This document shows, piece after piece, positions 51,929 to 63,984 of a stretch of DNA of 64,000 bases; within the stretch, counting starts at the first letter, position 1; every line of letters starts with the position of its first letter. The stretch is from Linnemannia schmuckeri (lineage: Eukaryota; Mortierellomycota; Mortierellomycetes; Mortierellales; Mortierellaceae): contig JANATG010000013.1 in assembly GCA_029449235.1 (NCBI GenBank), forward strand, positions 496,001-560,000. The letters run 5' to 3'. Made by a program: the position numbers and the translations under genes. Below the pieces are notes generated by a model. That model saw nothing but the letters and a program-made list of their open reading frames with translations. It was not told the DNA's origin and did no database searches.

Positions 51929-53169
51929 ATGCGGACACCTTCAATGTCAATTTGGTTGAAGGTCATGCTGGCCATGGCTCTCATCATCTTCGTTCTCGCT
52001 CAACCACCGACCAACCCTCCTTCACATCAACAACAGCCCGGAGTATCTTCTCTTCCTCCGACAGACTCAGCACCCACGCCCACCTCTAATGAATCAACGC
52101 CTACTTCAACAACAACGACAACAACGCCAACAACAACAACAGCTACAGCAACGACAACAATAACGACAGCAACTACAGAAACAAATGCTTTGGAAACACC
52201 CGGTCCAGCGGTCAACACCTACCCCCCAGGAACCGACAATTGTCTCGATCCCTATTGCGCAGAGGATAACGATTGCTTCGTCTTTAGCGACGGCCTCGTC
52301 TGCCTCAAAACGGCCATGAACTGGGGCTATGTTCTTTCTAGGAACAGCTCTGGCATCCCCTCCGTCCCCGGCTGGTCGGGCCCTCGATCCCAATTGAACG
52401 CCAACTGCACCCTCTTCCAGATGCCCAGGAGTGACGACAAGCCTGGCTTGGCTTTGAGGGTCTATGATCTGATCCACGACACCATCCCCAAAGATCTTTT
52501 GCTTTCTCGCTATGACCAGGCTACCACCAACTGGTACACCCTCTTCTCCAATTGCGAACCTCATCTGGCTTGTTTGAAGGGCAAGTGCCAACCGAGACCC
52601 ACTCTCGGACAGAGCTGTACCTCGTCTTGGCAATGTAATGCCCTTGCTCTGGGCCTGAATGAGAACAATGCGCCCATCCCTTCATCTAATGTCTCCGGAA
52701 CCCGCTGTGAGTACGACGGTGGTGATAAGTCTGTCAACACTACTTGCCAATTGATTAAGCGGGAAACGAACGAAGGCGGAAGCGGGTTCCTTATCTGGCA
52801 TGTCCTTGTCCCCCTGGCCGTCGTGGCCATCATCGGATACTTTGGCTGGATAATCTACCGGCGCTATAAGAACGAGCAGAAGCATGGCAAATGGAAGCGA
52901 GTCGCCGAAGGTATGTCCTCTTTACGCTTTTTTAATTGTTGTTTGTTGAGCAAGCGAAAGCTTTGGTTACATTTATGTATTTATTTTTTTTGACCGAGTC
53001 CAACTGGACAAACGGTCAGGTTTCTTTATTTTGTTGTTTGTTTACCCTTCTGCGCCCTTGTTCATTCTGATACCTATCCATTTACAAACTCTTATTACTG
53101 TTCTGACACGTAGACAAGGAAGACAACAGGAATAACTACCCACTCGAGGCATACGATGATATCCACTAG
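51929..53169 (+). CDS. Predicted single-pass surface protein: signal peptide, Thr-rich stalk, Cys-rich ectodomain (345 aa)
   Basis: Two exons, 51929-52910 and 53114-53169, joined GEDKEDNRNNYP. The start is the first ATG of the frame. Residues 1-25 (SIWLKVMLAMALIIFVLA core) are a signal peptide, probably cut near Ala-Gln. A stretch of about 60 residues is nearly all Thr, Ser, Pro and Ala and should be heavily O-mannosylated. The ectodomain has about a dozen Cys (CLDPYCAEDNDCFVF, CEPHLACLKGKC, CTSSWQC) and sequons NSS, NCT, NVS and NTT. A helix at about 281-303 (FLIWHVLVPLAVVAIIGYF) is followed by a basic stop-transfer YRRYKNEQKH and an acidic cytoplasmic end. I know no named family; a cell-wall sensor or adhesin role is possible but unproven. 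Confidence 0.85.
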
Positions 53170-53286
53170 ACGCCACATCACACACCCCATTGGATCCCAG
53201 AGCCCACTCCACTTTTTACTACTATATTTGAACCTTGGAGCACACATACCCCACACACCTTCCCAACTCAGTCACACTCCTCTCTT

Positions 53287-53292
53287 AATAAA
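53287..53292 (+). terminator. Polyadenylation signal AATAAA
   Basis: A perfect AATAAA 118 nt after the stop of the surface-protein gene. The remaining DNA to the helicase start holds only a C/T-rich block (53540-53585). Confidence 0.5.
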
Positions 53293-53588
53293 ATCACTCT
53301 ACTCTTTTAATTGTTCAGTTGGTTGATTGGGATGGCTCTATGATACCTTTGGAGTCACTTCTCTCCCTTTCATATAGACCAAAAGATCAAGCAAACATGT
53401 GCTGAGGCTGTCTGTCATCCAGAGGTCGAGACCAACGTCCTGTCCGTTTAAAATCAATTTAATCAAAAAAAAGTGACTGCCTATCTACGATCAAAGCCAC
53501 CTGTAATGTTTTGTTCAGCTAACTGAGGGCGTTTGCATTTTTTTTTTTTGTTCCTCCTCTCTCATCACTTCTCCTTTCCCTACACATA

Positions 53589-55394
53589 ATGCCCTCCGCT
53601 ACCATGTCAGTAACGAACGACAAAAAGTCAAAGAAGGACAAGAAGGAAAAGGTCGCTGCCGCTTCTGAGGTCGAGGACGCTTCTATAACCAAGAAGGAGA
53701 AGAAGAACAAGAAGGAGAAGAAGGACAAGAAGGACAAGAAGGAGAAGAAGGAAAAGAAGGACAAGAAACGCAAGGCCGACGAGGACAACAACAGCGATGA
53801 CAACGACTCCACCGCCACTTCGACCGCCACCACCGAGGATGCGCCCATCATTAAGAAGCTCAAGGCCATCGAAGTCGTCCAGCCCCTGAAGGCAACCGTC
53901 GTCTCTGGAACCACCCCCACGACCGGAGGACTTGTCAAGTCCTTCTACAACGCCTCGACTAACAAGACGACCAAGGAGCAGGCCCGCGAGTTCTACAAGG
54001 AGAACACCATCGAAGTCTCTGGCGACGAGGACTTCTTGCCCGTCCTCAAATTTGACGAGGCTGGTTTCAGACCTGAGATGCTTGACATCACAAAGTCCTT
54101 CAAGGCCCCTTCTCCCATTCAGGCTGCTTGCTGGCCTATTGTTCTCTCTGGCCGTGATATTATTGGTATCGCTGAGACTGGGTAAGCCTTTCTTTCTCTC
54201 TGTATGCTTTTTTTAGTAGTGAGTTATAACCATGTGTAACAAAGAGCTTATTCTCACGTTCTCGTACTCTAATATGACAAAAATAGTTCCGGAAAGACGT
54301 TGGCGTTCACTTTGCCTGCTTTGATGCACATCAAGGGACAGAAGGAGTTCAATGTCAAGCCCAAGGGACCCACTGTTCTTGTTGTCTCTCCTACTCGTGA
54401 GTTGGCCATGCAGACGATGGACCAGTGCGTTGCCGCAGGAAAGTCTTCGGGCATCAAGAGTGTTTGCATTTACGGGGGTGTCTCTAAAGACGACCAGCGT
54501 AAGGCCATTCGCCAGGGCGTCCACATCATTGTCGCCACCCCCGGACGTCTTTTGGATCTTTTGGAGGACGGAAGCTGCAACATTGACACTGTCTCGTACT
54601 TGGTTCTGGATGAGGCCGATCGTATGTTGGATACTGGATTCGAGGAGGCGATTCGATCGATTTTGCGTAAGACCCGCAAGGATCGTCAGACATGCATGTT
54701 CTCGGCCACCTGGCCCGAGTCTGTCCGCAAGCTTGCCCACGACTTTTTGGACCGCCCCATCAAGGTGACAATTGGATCGCCTGACCTCGGAGCATCGTCG
54801 AACGTTACTCAGATTGTCGAGGTTCTGGATGACCCTCGCAACAAGGAGCGTCGTCTGTTGGACCTGTTGAGGGATTACCACAAGACCCGCAAGAACCGCA
54901 TCTTGATCTTTGCGCTGTACAAGAAGGAGGCCGACCGTATTGAGCAGACTTTGCAGAGGGCTGGATACAAGGTCGGAGGCATTCACGGAGATAAGAACCA
55001 GCACACGCGCACTGCTGCTTTGGAGGCGTTCAAGAACGGAAGCATTCCCTTGTTGGTGGCAACGGATGTAGCTGCTCGTGGTATTGATATTACGGGCATT
55101 ACGCATGTGATCAACGTGACATTCCCTTTGACGATAGAGGATTATGTCCATCGTATTGGACGTACTGGTCGTGGAGGACAGACTGGAACGGCGCATACGT
55201 TCTTCACCGTGAACGAGAAGGGACTGAGTGGAGCGTTGATCAATGTGTTGAACGATGCTGGAGTGAAGATTCCCGATGAGCTCCGCAAGTTTGGAGGCAC
55301 TGTCAAGAAGAAGGCCCACTCGATCTACGGTGACCATTTTAAGGATATGGGTGATCAGCCCATGAAGGCGGCTACCAAGATCCGTTTCGAGTAG
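53589..55394 (+). CDS. DBP3: DEAD-box ATP-dependent RNA helicase, Dbp3-like (566 aa)
   Basis: Two exons, 53589-54181 and 54287-55394; the intron splits the Gly codon inside motif I. Residues 10-60 are a Lys-rich repeat (KKEKK/KKDKK type), as expected for a nucleolar ribosome-biogenesis helicase. Motifs in order: Q motif (APSPIQAACWP), I AETGSGKT (195-202), Ia PTRELA, Ib TPGRLLDL, II DEAD (306-309), III SAT (337-339), IV ILIFALYKKEADR, V TDVAARGID, VI HRIGRTGRGG. All catalytic residues are present. It hydrolyses ATP to remodel RNA; yeast Dbp3 works on 27S pre-rRNA processing. Dbp3 is chosen over Dbp2/Ded1 because of the Lys-rich N-terminus, the SATWP form of motif III and the short C-terminus without RGG repeats. 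Adjacent genes suggest no shared pathway. Confidence 0.9.
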
Positions 55395-56480
55395 AAAAGA
55401 GTAGAGTAGAATAGATCATTTCTCTCTCTTCTTTTTTAACCCTTTTTGCATCTCCTACATCTATTTCATCCTTCATTATCAACTTTGTACACATACAGTA
55501 TCGTTTTTCTACAACACAATAGAAAACATCATCAACTATGCATTTATTTTCTATGTGTGTAATGTATCATGTCGGCCTGAAGGCGAGAGGACTAGGTTAT
55601 GGGGATGGCCAAAGTCCCATAGGCCAGAGTGTCTTACGCTTTCTCTGAAGAGTAAATACATAGGGAGGCATCAGTCGTATTTGAAAAAAAAAAAATGCCT
55701 ATCCTTTTTGGCTTTTTTTTTTTTGAGTTGTTTTGAGGATGACGATGGACCTGTGGCGGTGCTATTTTATTTGTGGTTGTGTTTGTGTGTATGAGTGCAA
55801 AAGAAATAAAAAAAAAGTCGCTCTTTTCTTCCTCAGCTTCGTCCTGTTCAGACCCCGCGGCGTTTATTTTTAGTGAGCAAGGCAGCCTCCACCTCTCTCT
55901 CCCCATCGAAAATCAACAAGTGCGGATAGGTGTACAGAGTGAGTTGCGCCTCGGCCACACGACTTCCGTTTCTCGACTCTTTTTTTTTTTTTTTTTTTTT
56001 TTTTTCGCTTCTTCGCTGGTGCTTTGTTATTTATTTTGTATGCTGAAGCCTTCTCTTCTTTCCACCCTTTTCTTCTTTTCTTTCTTTCCTTCCTCACTTT
56101 TCCTTCCCTTCTTCTCCCATTCCTGTCGTATTATCAATCCATACCTTCCTCCTCTTTCCTTTCTTCTCATTACTCATCCTTCTCTTCCTCAGCCTCATTT
56201 TCTTTTTTCTTCCTTTCTAATCCACGCGTCATTCTCCTCAGCCCCAACTTTGAAAAAAGAAAAAGGTAAAAAAAAGCTTGCTTGGGAACAGTCAGTCTAG
56301 ACGACACGTAGAGGTACAATAAGAAGACGACCAAAGCGACTCTCTTACTCAGCTCTTCGTCCTCTTTCTTCTTTCTTTCTTTGCTCTTCCCTACGTTCAC
56401 CTCCTTCCCCCCTTTTGTCCTTCCGCACGCTTAGACCTACCTTTCCACTCTCAGCCCTCCAAAACAACAAAAAAAAAAGT
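55395..56480. promoter_or_regulatory. Intergenic region and upstream tract of the HSPA12-like gene
   Basis: The first half is the helicase 3' flank. From about 55980 the plus strand becomes strongly C/T-rich, beginning with a T26 run (55980-56005) and continuing to 56460, just before the ATG at 56481. No gene is seen. Confidence 0.5.
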
Positions 56481-59241
56481 ATGGCAGCCAACAGCCAAGT
56501 CCCCGCTCATATCGCTCAACAGCGCCAGTTGTACCATGCCGCCTTGCAGAAGCAGAACGGAGGCGGCGGTGCCTACCCTCAAGGACAGGCTACCGACCCA
56601 TACGGTGGCTACCAGGCTCCTCCTCAGCAACAGCAGCAGGGGCAGCAGCAGGGCTACTATACTCAGCCTCCAGGACAGCAGCAAGGGGGCGGCGGCTATG
56701 AGGGTTATGAGAACATGAACCCCCAGGAGCAACAGTATTACCAACAACAACAGCAGCAGCAACAATACCAACAGTACCAGCAACAACAACAATATCAGCA
56801 ACAGCAGCAGCAACAGCATTATCAACAGCAGCAACAGTACCAGCAACAGCAACAGCCCGCCCCCGCTACTGTGTCTATTCAGCCCTTGTCGTATAACAGA
56901 CAGTCGACCGGTGCTGCTCCCGACCAGCAGCAACAGCAGCAGTACCAACAGCCTCCTCCACAGCAGCAGCAACCCGTTGCTGCTCAGGGTCAGACTCGTC
57001 CCAACCAGCCCTTGGGCAGTGAATATCCTTTGCTCGTCGCTATCGATTTTGGTAAGTTGAAAGTGAAAAAGTGGCTGGCTCATTCTTTTCACTCAGTCAG
57101 GGGTCAGTTCTTACTTTTTGAAACCTGTCTAATGACGCCAAAACAGTGACAAGTACTAATGACTTATTTCGGGCGCCCGTCTATGATGATAATGTATAGG
57201 AACCACCTTCTCGGGTATCGCCTATGCCTTCAAGTCCAACGGAGATGTCCTGGAAATGACCACATGGTATGTGCTGGACAAAAAAAAATGCTCGGCAAAA
57301 CGAGGAGAAAAGAGGGAGGGGAGGGTGAGGATGGCAGGGCAAAAGGATGAGACATAAGGAACAGGAAGAAGAGGAAAAGAAAACCATCGACGTTGGTTAT
57401 TATTTGAGAGCTCTGTGTGTGGCGATGCTTGTCGCATGGCGATAGTGATGGTGAGGAACAGAGAAAAGAAGAAGAAGAAAAAAAAACAACAACAGAGCAC
57501 GCACGAACACAAGAGGAAAGTTGCGATAGGGGACAAGAGAGAGAGAGCAAGAAAGTCGAGAAAAGCGAGAAACAAAGGCGGCCTTGTGTATGTGTCTTAT
57601 GTGTGCAGAATGAATCGCACAAAAATGATCCCACGCCATCTATTTTTATCAAACCCCGTCCATCCTATTCACACATAACACATCCACACATCATACTCAT
57701 CCTTCATATCTCTGCATTGTAGGCCTCATCAAGCCAACTTGTACGGAAAGGTGCCCACAGTCAGTGCTTACACTAAGGAGAGCGACAGGATGCATTCGTG
57801 GGGTTACGCCGCCAAGGCCGCCATGCTGACCCCTAACGGCCGTAACCTGGACCTGTTGCAAAAGTTCAAGCTGTTCCTCGACAACGACCTCGCCCCCTAC
57901 TTGCCCCCTCTCCCCCGCGCCATCAACCCCCAGAACGCCATCAGTGACTACCTCCGCGCCATTCACACCCATGCCATTGGCGAGATTATCAAGAACAGCG
58001 CCGGAGGTGTCGCTTTTGATCCCCAGCACATCCAGTACTGTCTGACTGTTCCCGCCATGTGGACAGATAATGCCAAGGGTGTCATGCGACAGACCGCCAT
58101 CCAAGCAGGACTCATCCAGCCTTCAGACCCCCCTCACCGTCTGCTCTTGGTCTCTGAGCCCGAAGCTGCTGCCATGTACTGTGAAAAGAAGTGCGAGCAA
58201 TTCAACCTGCGTCACGGCGACCGATTTATGATTTGCGATGCCGGTGGTGGAACTGTTGATTTGATTGTTTTCCAGGTCGACTACAGCTCGGGAACACGTG
58301 CGCTGAAGGAGGTGACCAGAGGATCGGGAGCCAGTTGTGGATCTGGATTTTTGGACGAGAACTTTTCGATGCTGGTGCGCCACAAGTTGCAGCGGTACGA
58401 CCTCCAGCCCAAGGCCTGGGCTCAGATCATGGAAGAGTTTGTGTTCATGCACAAGCCCCAGTTCGACGGAGATGACGATGCCTTTATCCAGATGCCCTCG
58501 TCGGTCGGTAACCTGGTGGATCTCGATATGCGTCTGGAGGATGGTCTGTTGGCCATTTCGGCCCAGGAGATGCGTGAGCTCGTCTTTGACCCTGTGGTCA
58601 ACCAGGTTTTGGGATTGATTGATGGACAGTTGGTGCAGTCACAGCAGTGCTCGGCCATCTTCTTGGTCGGAGGATTCGGATCGTCACCTTACCTTCACAA
58701 GCGTGTCCAGCAGGAGTTTGAGTCCAGAGTGCCCCTGATCCGCTACCCTCCTCGTCCCGATCTTGCTGTTGTCCGTGGTGCCGTCTACCACGGTCTGACC
58801 CACGAACCCATCCAGGCCCGTGTTGCTCGTCGCTGGTACGGAGTCGATACCACCCGCCCTTACAAGGCTGGCGACCCCGTCGAGAAGAAGTACATGCAGG
58901 ATGGCAAATACCGTGTCCGGGACGGCTTCTCGGTCTTTGTGCGTCCAGGACAGGCGATTGCTGTGGACGAGTGCATCAGCAAAAAGTATATCACCCACAA
59001 GTACCCCGAACCACTGTCGTCGCCCCTGTATGTGTACAATGGAGAGGACCAGCCCGAGTTTGTTGATTCACCGGGAGTGCAGAAGCTGTGCGATTTCACA
59101 ATTCCATTGCCCCATATCCCTGGTGCTGCCCCTGGCACGCCTGTCATCTTTACGCTGAGACTTTACTTTGGACGGACGGAGCTCAAAGCCGAGGCGGAGT
59201 TCCAGACCGGCGAGGTCATCTCGACTCTTTGCCACTTTTAA
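56481..59241 (+). CDS. Hsp70-family protein, HSPA12-like, with Gln-rich N-terminal domain (718 aa)
   Basis: Three exons: 56481-57051, 57200-57266, 57723-59241. Joins read AIDFGTTFSG and MTTWPHQANL. Residues 35-180 are Gln/Tyr/Pro/Gly-rich, with repeated Q runs broken by Tyr, a prion-like composition. Residues 183-718 are an actin-fold ATPase: phosphate-1 AIDFGTTFSG (about 187-196), phosphate-2 DAGGGTVD (385-392) and adenosine motif LVGGFGSSPYL (about 527-537). The Thr-Val-Pro Hsp70 pattern appears as CLTVPAMWTD. The canonical substrate-binding domain and EEVD end are missing; a short beta-rich region replaces them, as in animal HSPA12A/B. Client and role are unknown. A C/T tract lies upstream; intron 2 (456 nt) is long and partly purine-rich. 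Confidence 0.9.
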
Positions 59242-59733
59242 AGCCTGACTGAGAGTTGTCAGGTGAGGTGAGGCTGGCGAGTTGCATTTCGTTGCGTTGA
59301 GCTGAGCCGAGCAAGTGGACGTTCCTTTTCACGGAAACAAGAGAGCAAGTCAGCATTCGTTTCTTGTCCTGTTTTTTTTATCATCCTCCCTCCCCCATCC
59401 CCAAGACACATTTTGATACCTTTTTTTTCCTTTTCTTTCATAAAAAAATGATAATAAATGAACAAAAAAAAATATTTTACGGCCATATGGCGAATGGATG
59501 ATGATGCGCCTTAATGCCAACATACTTTTGTTTTTTCGAACATGAACGTTGATAGAGAAAAGTAGTGTGATTTACGCGGTTTTATTTATTCTGTAACGAT
59601 TTTTACAATAATAATTTGGTAATGGTTGTTTATGACGATTGTTAAATTGATATGTGTTGGATTGAGTTGAGTTGAGTTGTATTGTGATGTGTTATCCTGT
59701 GCGGAAGTAAAAGCACCAAGAAGGAAGCTACTT
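59242..59733. other. Convergent 3' region
   Basis: Between the HSPA12-like stop and the acetyl-CoA synthetase stop. A plus-strand AATAAA at 59453-59458 lies 212 nt after the first; TTTATT at 59581-59586 gives a minus-strand AATAAA about 150 nt after the second. Otherwise T-rich and gene-free. Confidence 0.55.
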
Positions 59734-62713
59734 TTATGCGTTGGCGACCTTGTTGATCAAGACCTCGACAACGCTAGGGTCTGCCAAAGTCGAGATATCA
59801 CCCAACGAATCTTCCTCACCGGCAATAATCTTTCTCAAGATTCTCCTCATCAACTTGCCAGATCTTGTCTTTGGCAAATCCTCGACCAAATAAATCTTTT
59901 TGGGAGCCGCGAAAGGACCAATAACCTTCCTGACCTGCAAGACCAACTCTCTTGAAAGATCGGTCGAGTGGTTCGAGACGCCGGGCTTCAAGCAGACAAA
60001 GGCATGGATACATTGACCAGTCACATCGTCGGCAGCTCCAATAACTGCCGTCTCAGCGACGGCATGGTGCATAATGAGAGCAGATTCGATCTCGGCGGTT
60101 GAGAGGCGATGGCCCGAGACGTTGATGACGTCGTCAACGCGACCGCGGATCCAGATGTAGCCGTCCTTGTCGCGAGTGGCGCCGTCACCGGTGAAGTAGT
60201 AGCCTGGGTAGGGCTTGAGGTAGGTCTCGAGGTAGCGATGGTGGTTTCCATAGACCGTACGGGCGATCGAGGGCCAGGCCTTCTTGACAGCCAAGACTCC
60301 CGTGACGTCGTTGCCCTCAAGCTCCTTTCCAGTGACGGGGTCGAGGATGGCGAGGTCGATTCCGAAGAAGGGGAAGGTAGCGGATCCAGGCTTGGTGGCG
60401 ATGGCTCCAGGGAGTGGGGTGACGATATGAGAGCCAGTTTCGGTTTGCCAGTAGGTGTCGACGATTGCGCAACGGCCCTTGCCGACCTTATCGTTGTACC
60501 AGTGCCAGGCTTCGGGGTTAATGGGTTCTCCGACGGTTCCGAGGACGCGGAGAGAGGAGAGGTCGTGACCCTCGACCCATTCGTCGCCGAGACGACGGAG
60601 GGCACGGATGGCGGTTGGGGCGGTATAGAACTGGGTGACCTTGTGCTTTGCAATCAGCTCCCAGTAACGGGCGGGGGTCGGGTATGTGGGGATGGACTCG
60701 AAGAGGACGGTGGTGGCTCCCAGGGTGAGGGGTCCATAGACGATGTAGGAGTGACCAGTGATCCAACCGACATCGGCCATGCAGGCAAAGATGTCGTTGG
60801 GGTGGTAATCAAAGACATACTTGACCGTCGCCGCAGCGCCCAGGAGATATCCAGCAGTAGTATGCATAACTCCCTTAGGCTGACCGGTAGATCCAGAAGT
60901 GTACAGCAAGAACAAAGGATCCTCCGAGTTCATAGGCTCAGGGGTCAAATAGTTCATCCTCTTGGAGCACTCCTCGCCCCACCAGAAATCCCTACCCTCT
61001 TTCATGGGCACCTCGGCACCAGTACGCTGGCATACAATTACTGTCTCAACCGAGGGGCAAGACTTGAGCGCCTCATCAACAATCTTCTTGGTCTCGATCG
61101 ATTTACCACCACGCTTGCCCTGGTCCGACGTAATAACCAAACGGCACTGAGCATCCTGGACACGGTCCCTCAAAGCCTCAGCCGAGAAACCCGCAAAGAC
61201 GACAGAGTGGAGAGCACCGATACGCGCACAGGCCAAGAAGGAGACGACGGCCTCGGGGATCATGGGCATGTAGATGGCGACGGTATCGCCCTTCTTGATC
61301 CCGCGAGCTCGGAGGGCTCCGGCCAGTTGGCAGACCTTGCGGAGCAGCTCGCCGTATGTGATGTTCTCGGATTGGTTGGGCTCGTCTGCCTCGTAAATAA
61401 TAGCGATCTATTAGGGAGTAGGAAGAAAAAATTGAATGAAGGGGAGAAGCGGGGAAGAATAGGAAGGGGAGCATGGTGTGGAATGTAAGGAAAAATGCTA
61501 GTTAGTTAGTCTTGTTCCATCTCTGTAAAAACATCAGCAATAACAAAAGCTACAAATATTACAACACGAAGAGAAGGAAACAAAAAAAATAAGAGAGCGG
61601 ATAAAAGGTATCCGTCTTAACAATCAAGTATGAGGAATTACCTTGTCGGGGTTGGTGAAGGCATGGCGATCGACACAGTTGTAGGAGGCGTTCAGTTGGC
61701 CGTCGAGGAACCAGGCGGTGTCGCCGTGCTCGAGTCCGCCGTGCTGGACGGTGTGGAAGGGCTTTGACCAGGAGAGCAACTCGGTCGCCATCTAATTGAC
61801 AGAGATAAGATTGGAAATGTAGAGATCAGGTCATTTTTGTTGGTTGATGGGGTTAGTTGTTGGAGAGATAAAAAAGTGGGAGTGGAGTTCATATTGTTAT
61901 ATGGTTGGGGTGAAGGAAGAAGATAAATTGTGTGTGTGCGTGTGTGTATGAATAATGTGTTCGGGGCGGGGCATTAGTCGAGTGAGATCAGGCCAACAAT
62001 TTCAAATTTCAGGGACCAGAAATATCAAAGAGAGTTCCCGGCATTGATGACTGATAAGAATGAAGAATCAAGTCTGATTGGGTGGTTGATGGAAATTATT
62101 TGGGGGAAGGGATCAAAGGGGAGAAAGGGGAGGGAAGGAATGAAAGAAAAAAATAATTTCCCATCCCATGCTCATGTTCATGTTCACCTTAACCAAACAA
62201 CTTCAACCTCAACAACCCTTACTTGGTCGATCCCATTCAGGAGGTCCTCCTCCTGTCGTCTGATCAAGGCAGGGAAAGAAGAAGAATACATCCTCATTCC
62301 TTCTCGCCTTCTCATGAGAAAAAGATACATGAATAGGTAATCCCACCACATAATTTTACTTTCTTTGTCCCCAAAAGATGCAAAAAGGGAGTGTCGGAGA
62401 ATGACAATGACAATGGCTGGGTTCCGCCTCCCTCTCCAACTCCTTCTCTTCCTCCGAAAGTAGCAACCACTCCCTCTCAACCTACCAACCAAAAAAAAGA
62501 AGGATCCAATCCATACACTTACAACCACACCGCCTCCCGTCCGTCCTTCCTCCCTCTTATTTTGTTCTTCTTGCTTCAGGTCAAAACTTCATTGCCTCTT
62601 CGTATTTTTGGACGACGCTATGTACTTTTTTTTTCTTTTTAACTTCTTTAACATCGACGGCGAATTAGCAAAGCCTCGTCCCATATCCCCATCTCGGCGG
62701 TGAGCGTGAGTTC

Positions 62714-62750
<37 letters not shown>

Positions 62751-63240
62751 TAAAAGTAAAGGTGCGCGAGAAAGAAGAGAAAAGAAGGGCAAGGGCTCTT
62801 CGAGTGTTGCTCATGTGTACACGCATACATTTCCCAATACCCTTGCTTTCGCCTTTCACCTCGCCACCTCCCTGCTATGTAAAAAAAAAAAAATTCAACA
62901 AAGGGACTAAAAGAGTCATGGATGTGAAAAAGGGCGATTCGACTTTCGTGCTGCTCTCGCGCATCCTGAACCTGAACATGACTCTTGCTCATTTCCTTGT
63001 CCGAGAAGTTCGCCACGAAGAACAATATCGAGCCGAAGGCCATCAAAGGTACAAATAATTGCTTAATGGGATGTGCAAGGTGATGATAATGTTTACCTTG
63101 CCGAAGAACTCGTTAGGGTTCTCGATACTCTGGCGGTGCATCTCCTTGTACTGGGCATAGGACTTGACATAGGGCTCGGGGCATTGAGCGGGGTCGAGAA
63201 GTCTGGCGGGGACGGGGAATTGGATATCTTCTTCAGCCAT
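59734..63240 (-). CDS. ACS1: Acetyl-CoA synthetase (655 aa)
   Basis: Three exons: 63240-63097, 61791-61642, 61407-59734, all joins phase 0: EFFGK then MATELLSW, and FTNPDK then IAIIYEADE. The enzyme makes acetyl-CoA from acetate, CoA and ATP by way of acetyl-AMP (EC 6.2.1.1). Visible motifs are the P-loop [11 protein letters not shown] (267-277), the [14 protein letters not shown] region, [28 protein letters not shown], the [12 protein letters not shown] hinge, and [14 protein letters not shown] with the conserved acetylatable Lys near 616. Length and order match fungal FacA/Acs. No PTS1 or mitochondrial leader is apparent, so it is cytosolic or nuclear. Intron 1 is 1305 nt, by far the longest in the window, and exon 2 begins exactly with an in-frame ATG. 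The upstream region is purine-rich on the plus strand (63430-63600). The gene symbol is by family only. Confidence 0.95.
61792..63096 (-). other. Long first intron of the acetyl-CoA synthetase gene
   Basis: GTAAAC donor at 63096 and AATTAG acceptor at 61792. It contains A32 (62717-62748), a shorter A run near 62881 and mixed C/T blocks, with no conserved frame. Flanking exons meet in phase and match the family without a gap, so it is intron rather than a missing exon. Confidence 0.8.
62717..62748. repeat. A32 homopolymer inside the intron
   Basis: An uninterrupted A run; on the transcribed strand of the gene it reads as T. Confidence 0.92.
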
Positions 63241-63940
63241 TATTGTTAAAAGTTTTGAGGTATAAAAAAAAGGGTTGATCTAATGGACAGCGAGAATGAA
63301 GAAGTATACGCGTCAGTATGGGTGACCATGGATCAAGATCATCGCTGCTTCTTGCTCTCAGACGACACTGACATCGATGCTGATGTGAGTTGAGTAATTA
63401 ATACTTACAAGAAAAAGGTGAGGGAATATGAGTTTGGAGTTAAAAAGAAAAAGAAAAGGATGGAAATATACAAAGGTCGTAAAAGGGAAAGAGGGAATAA
63501 GGAAAAGGGAACAAGTAGTGAGGGGAGAAAAGGATAAAGAGAAAAAAGAAAAAGAAGAGAAGAGAAGAGAAAAAAAAGGCAGGGGCTGAAAAAGAAGAGG
63601 ACGCTTTTGTACTCGCAGACATCCGCTCCCCTTCTTTTAACCCACCAGCGCTTACTTGCTTGTTCAAAGAAAGGAATGAATTGAATTCGGGTTTTTGTCG
63701 GTCACAAACGAACCGAATGAATAAAGTCCCTTCTCCTTCAGACAACAACACATCCATCCATCTCTACTCTTCTCCAACAAAGTGAAACATCTCAATTGAA
63801 TCGAATTGAAGATTGAATACAGATGGTAATAGTAAAAAACCTTCTTTTTTTCATTCATTCTATTCCACTCCTGTAAAGGGACACCATCGACAAGGTATAC
63901 TTCTCTTTGTAATAGAGGGTCTACAACAAGAACGAAAAAG

Positions 63941-63984
<44 letters not shown>

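Noticed and set aside
54213..55337. Open frame of 374 codons on the minus strand
   Set aside because: It is exactly antisense to the helicase exon, whose motifs are all intact; the openness follows from codon bias of the sense gene.
60109..61488. Open frame of 459 codons on the plus strand
   Set aside because: Antisense shadow of the acetyl-CoA synthetase main exon; no domain-like features.
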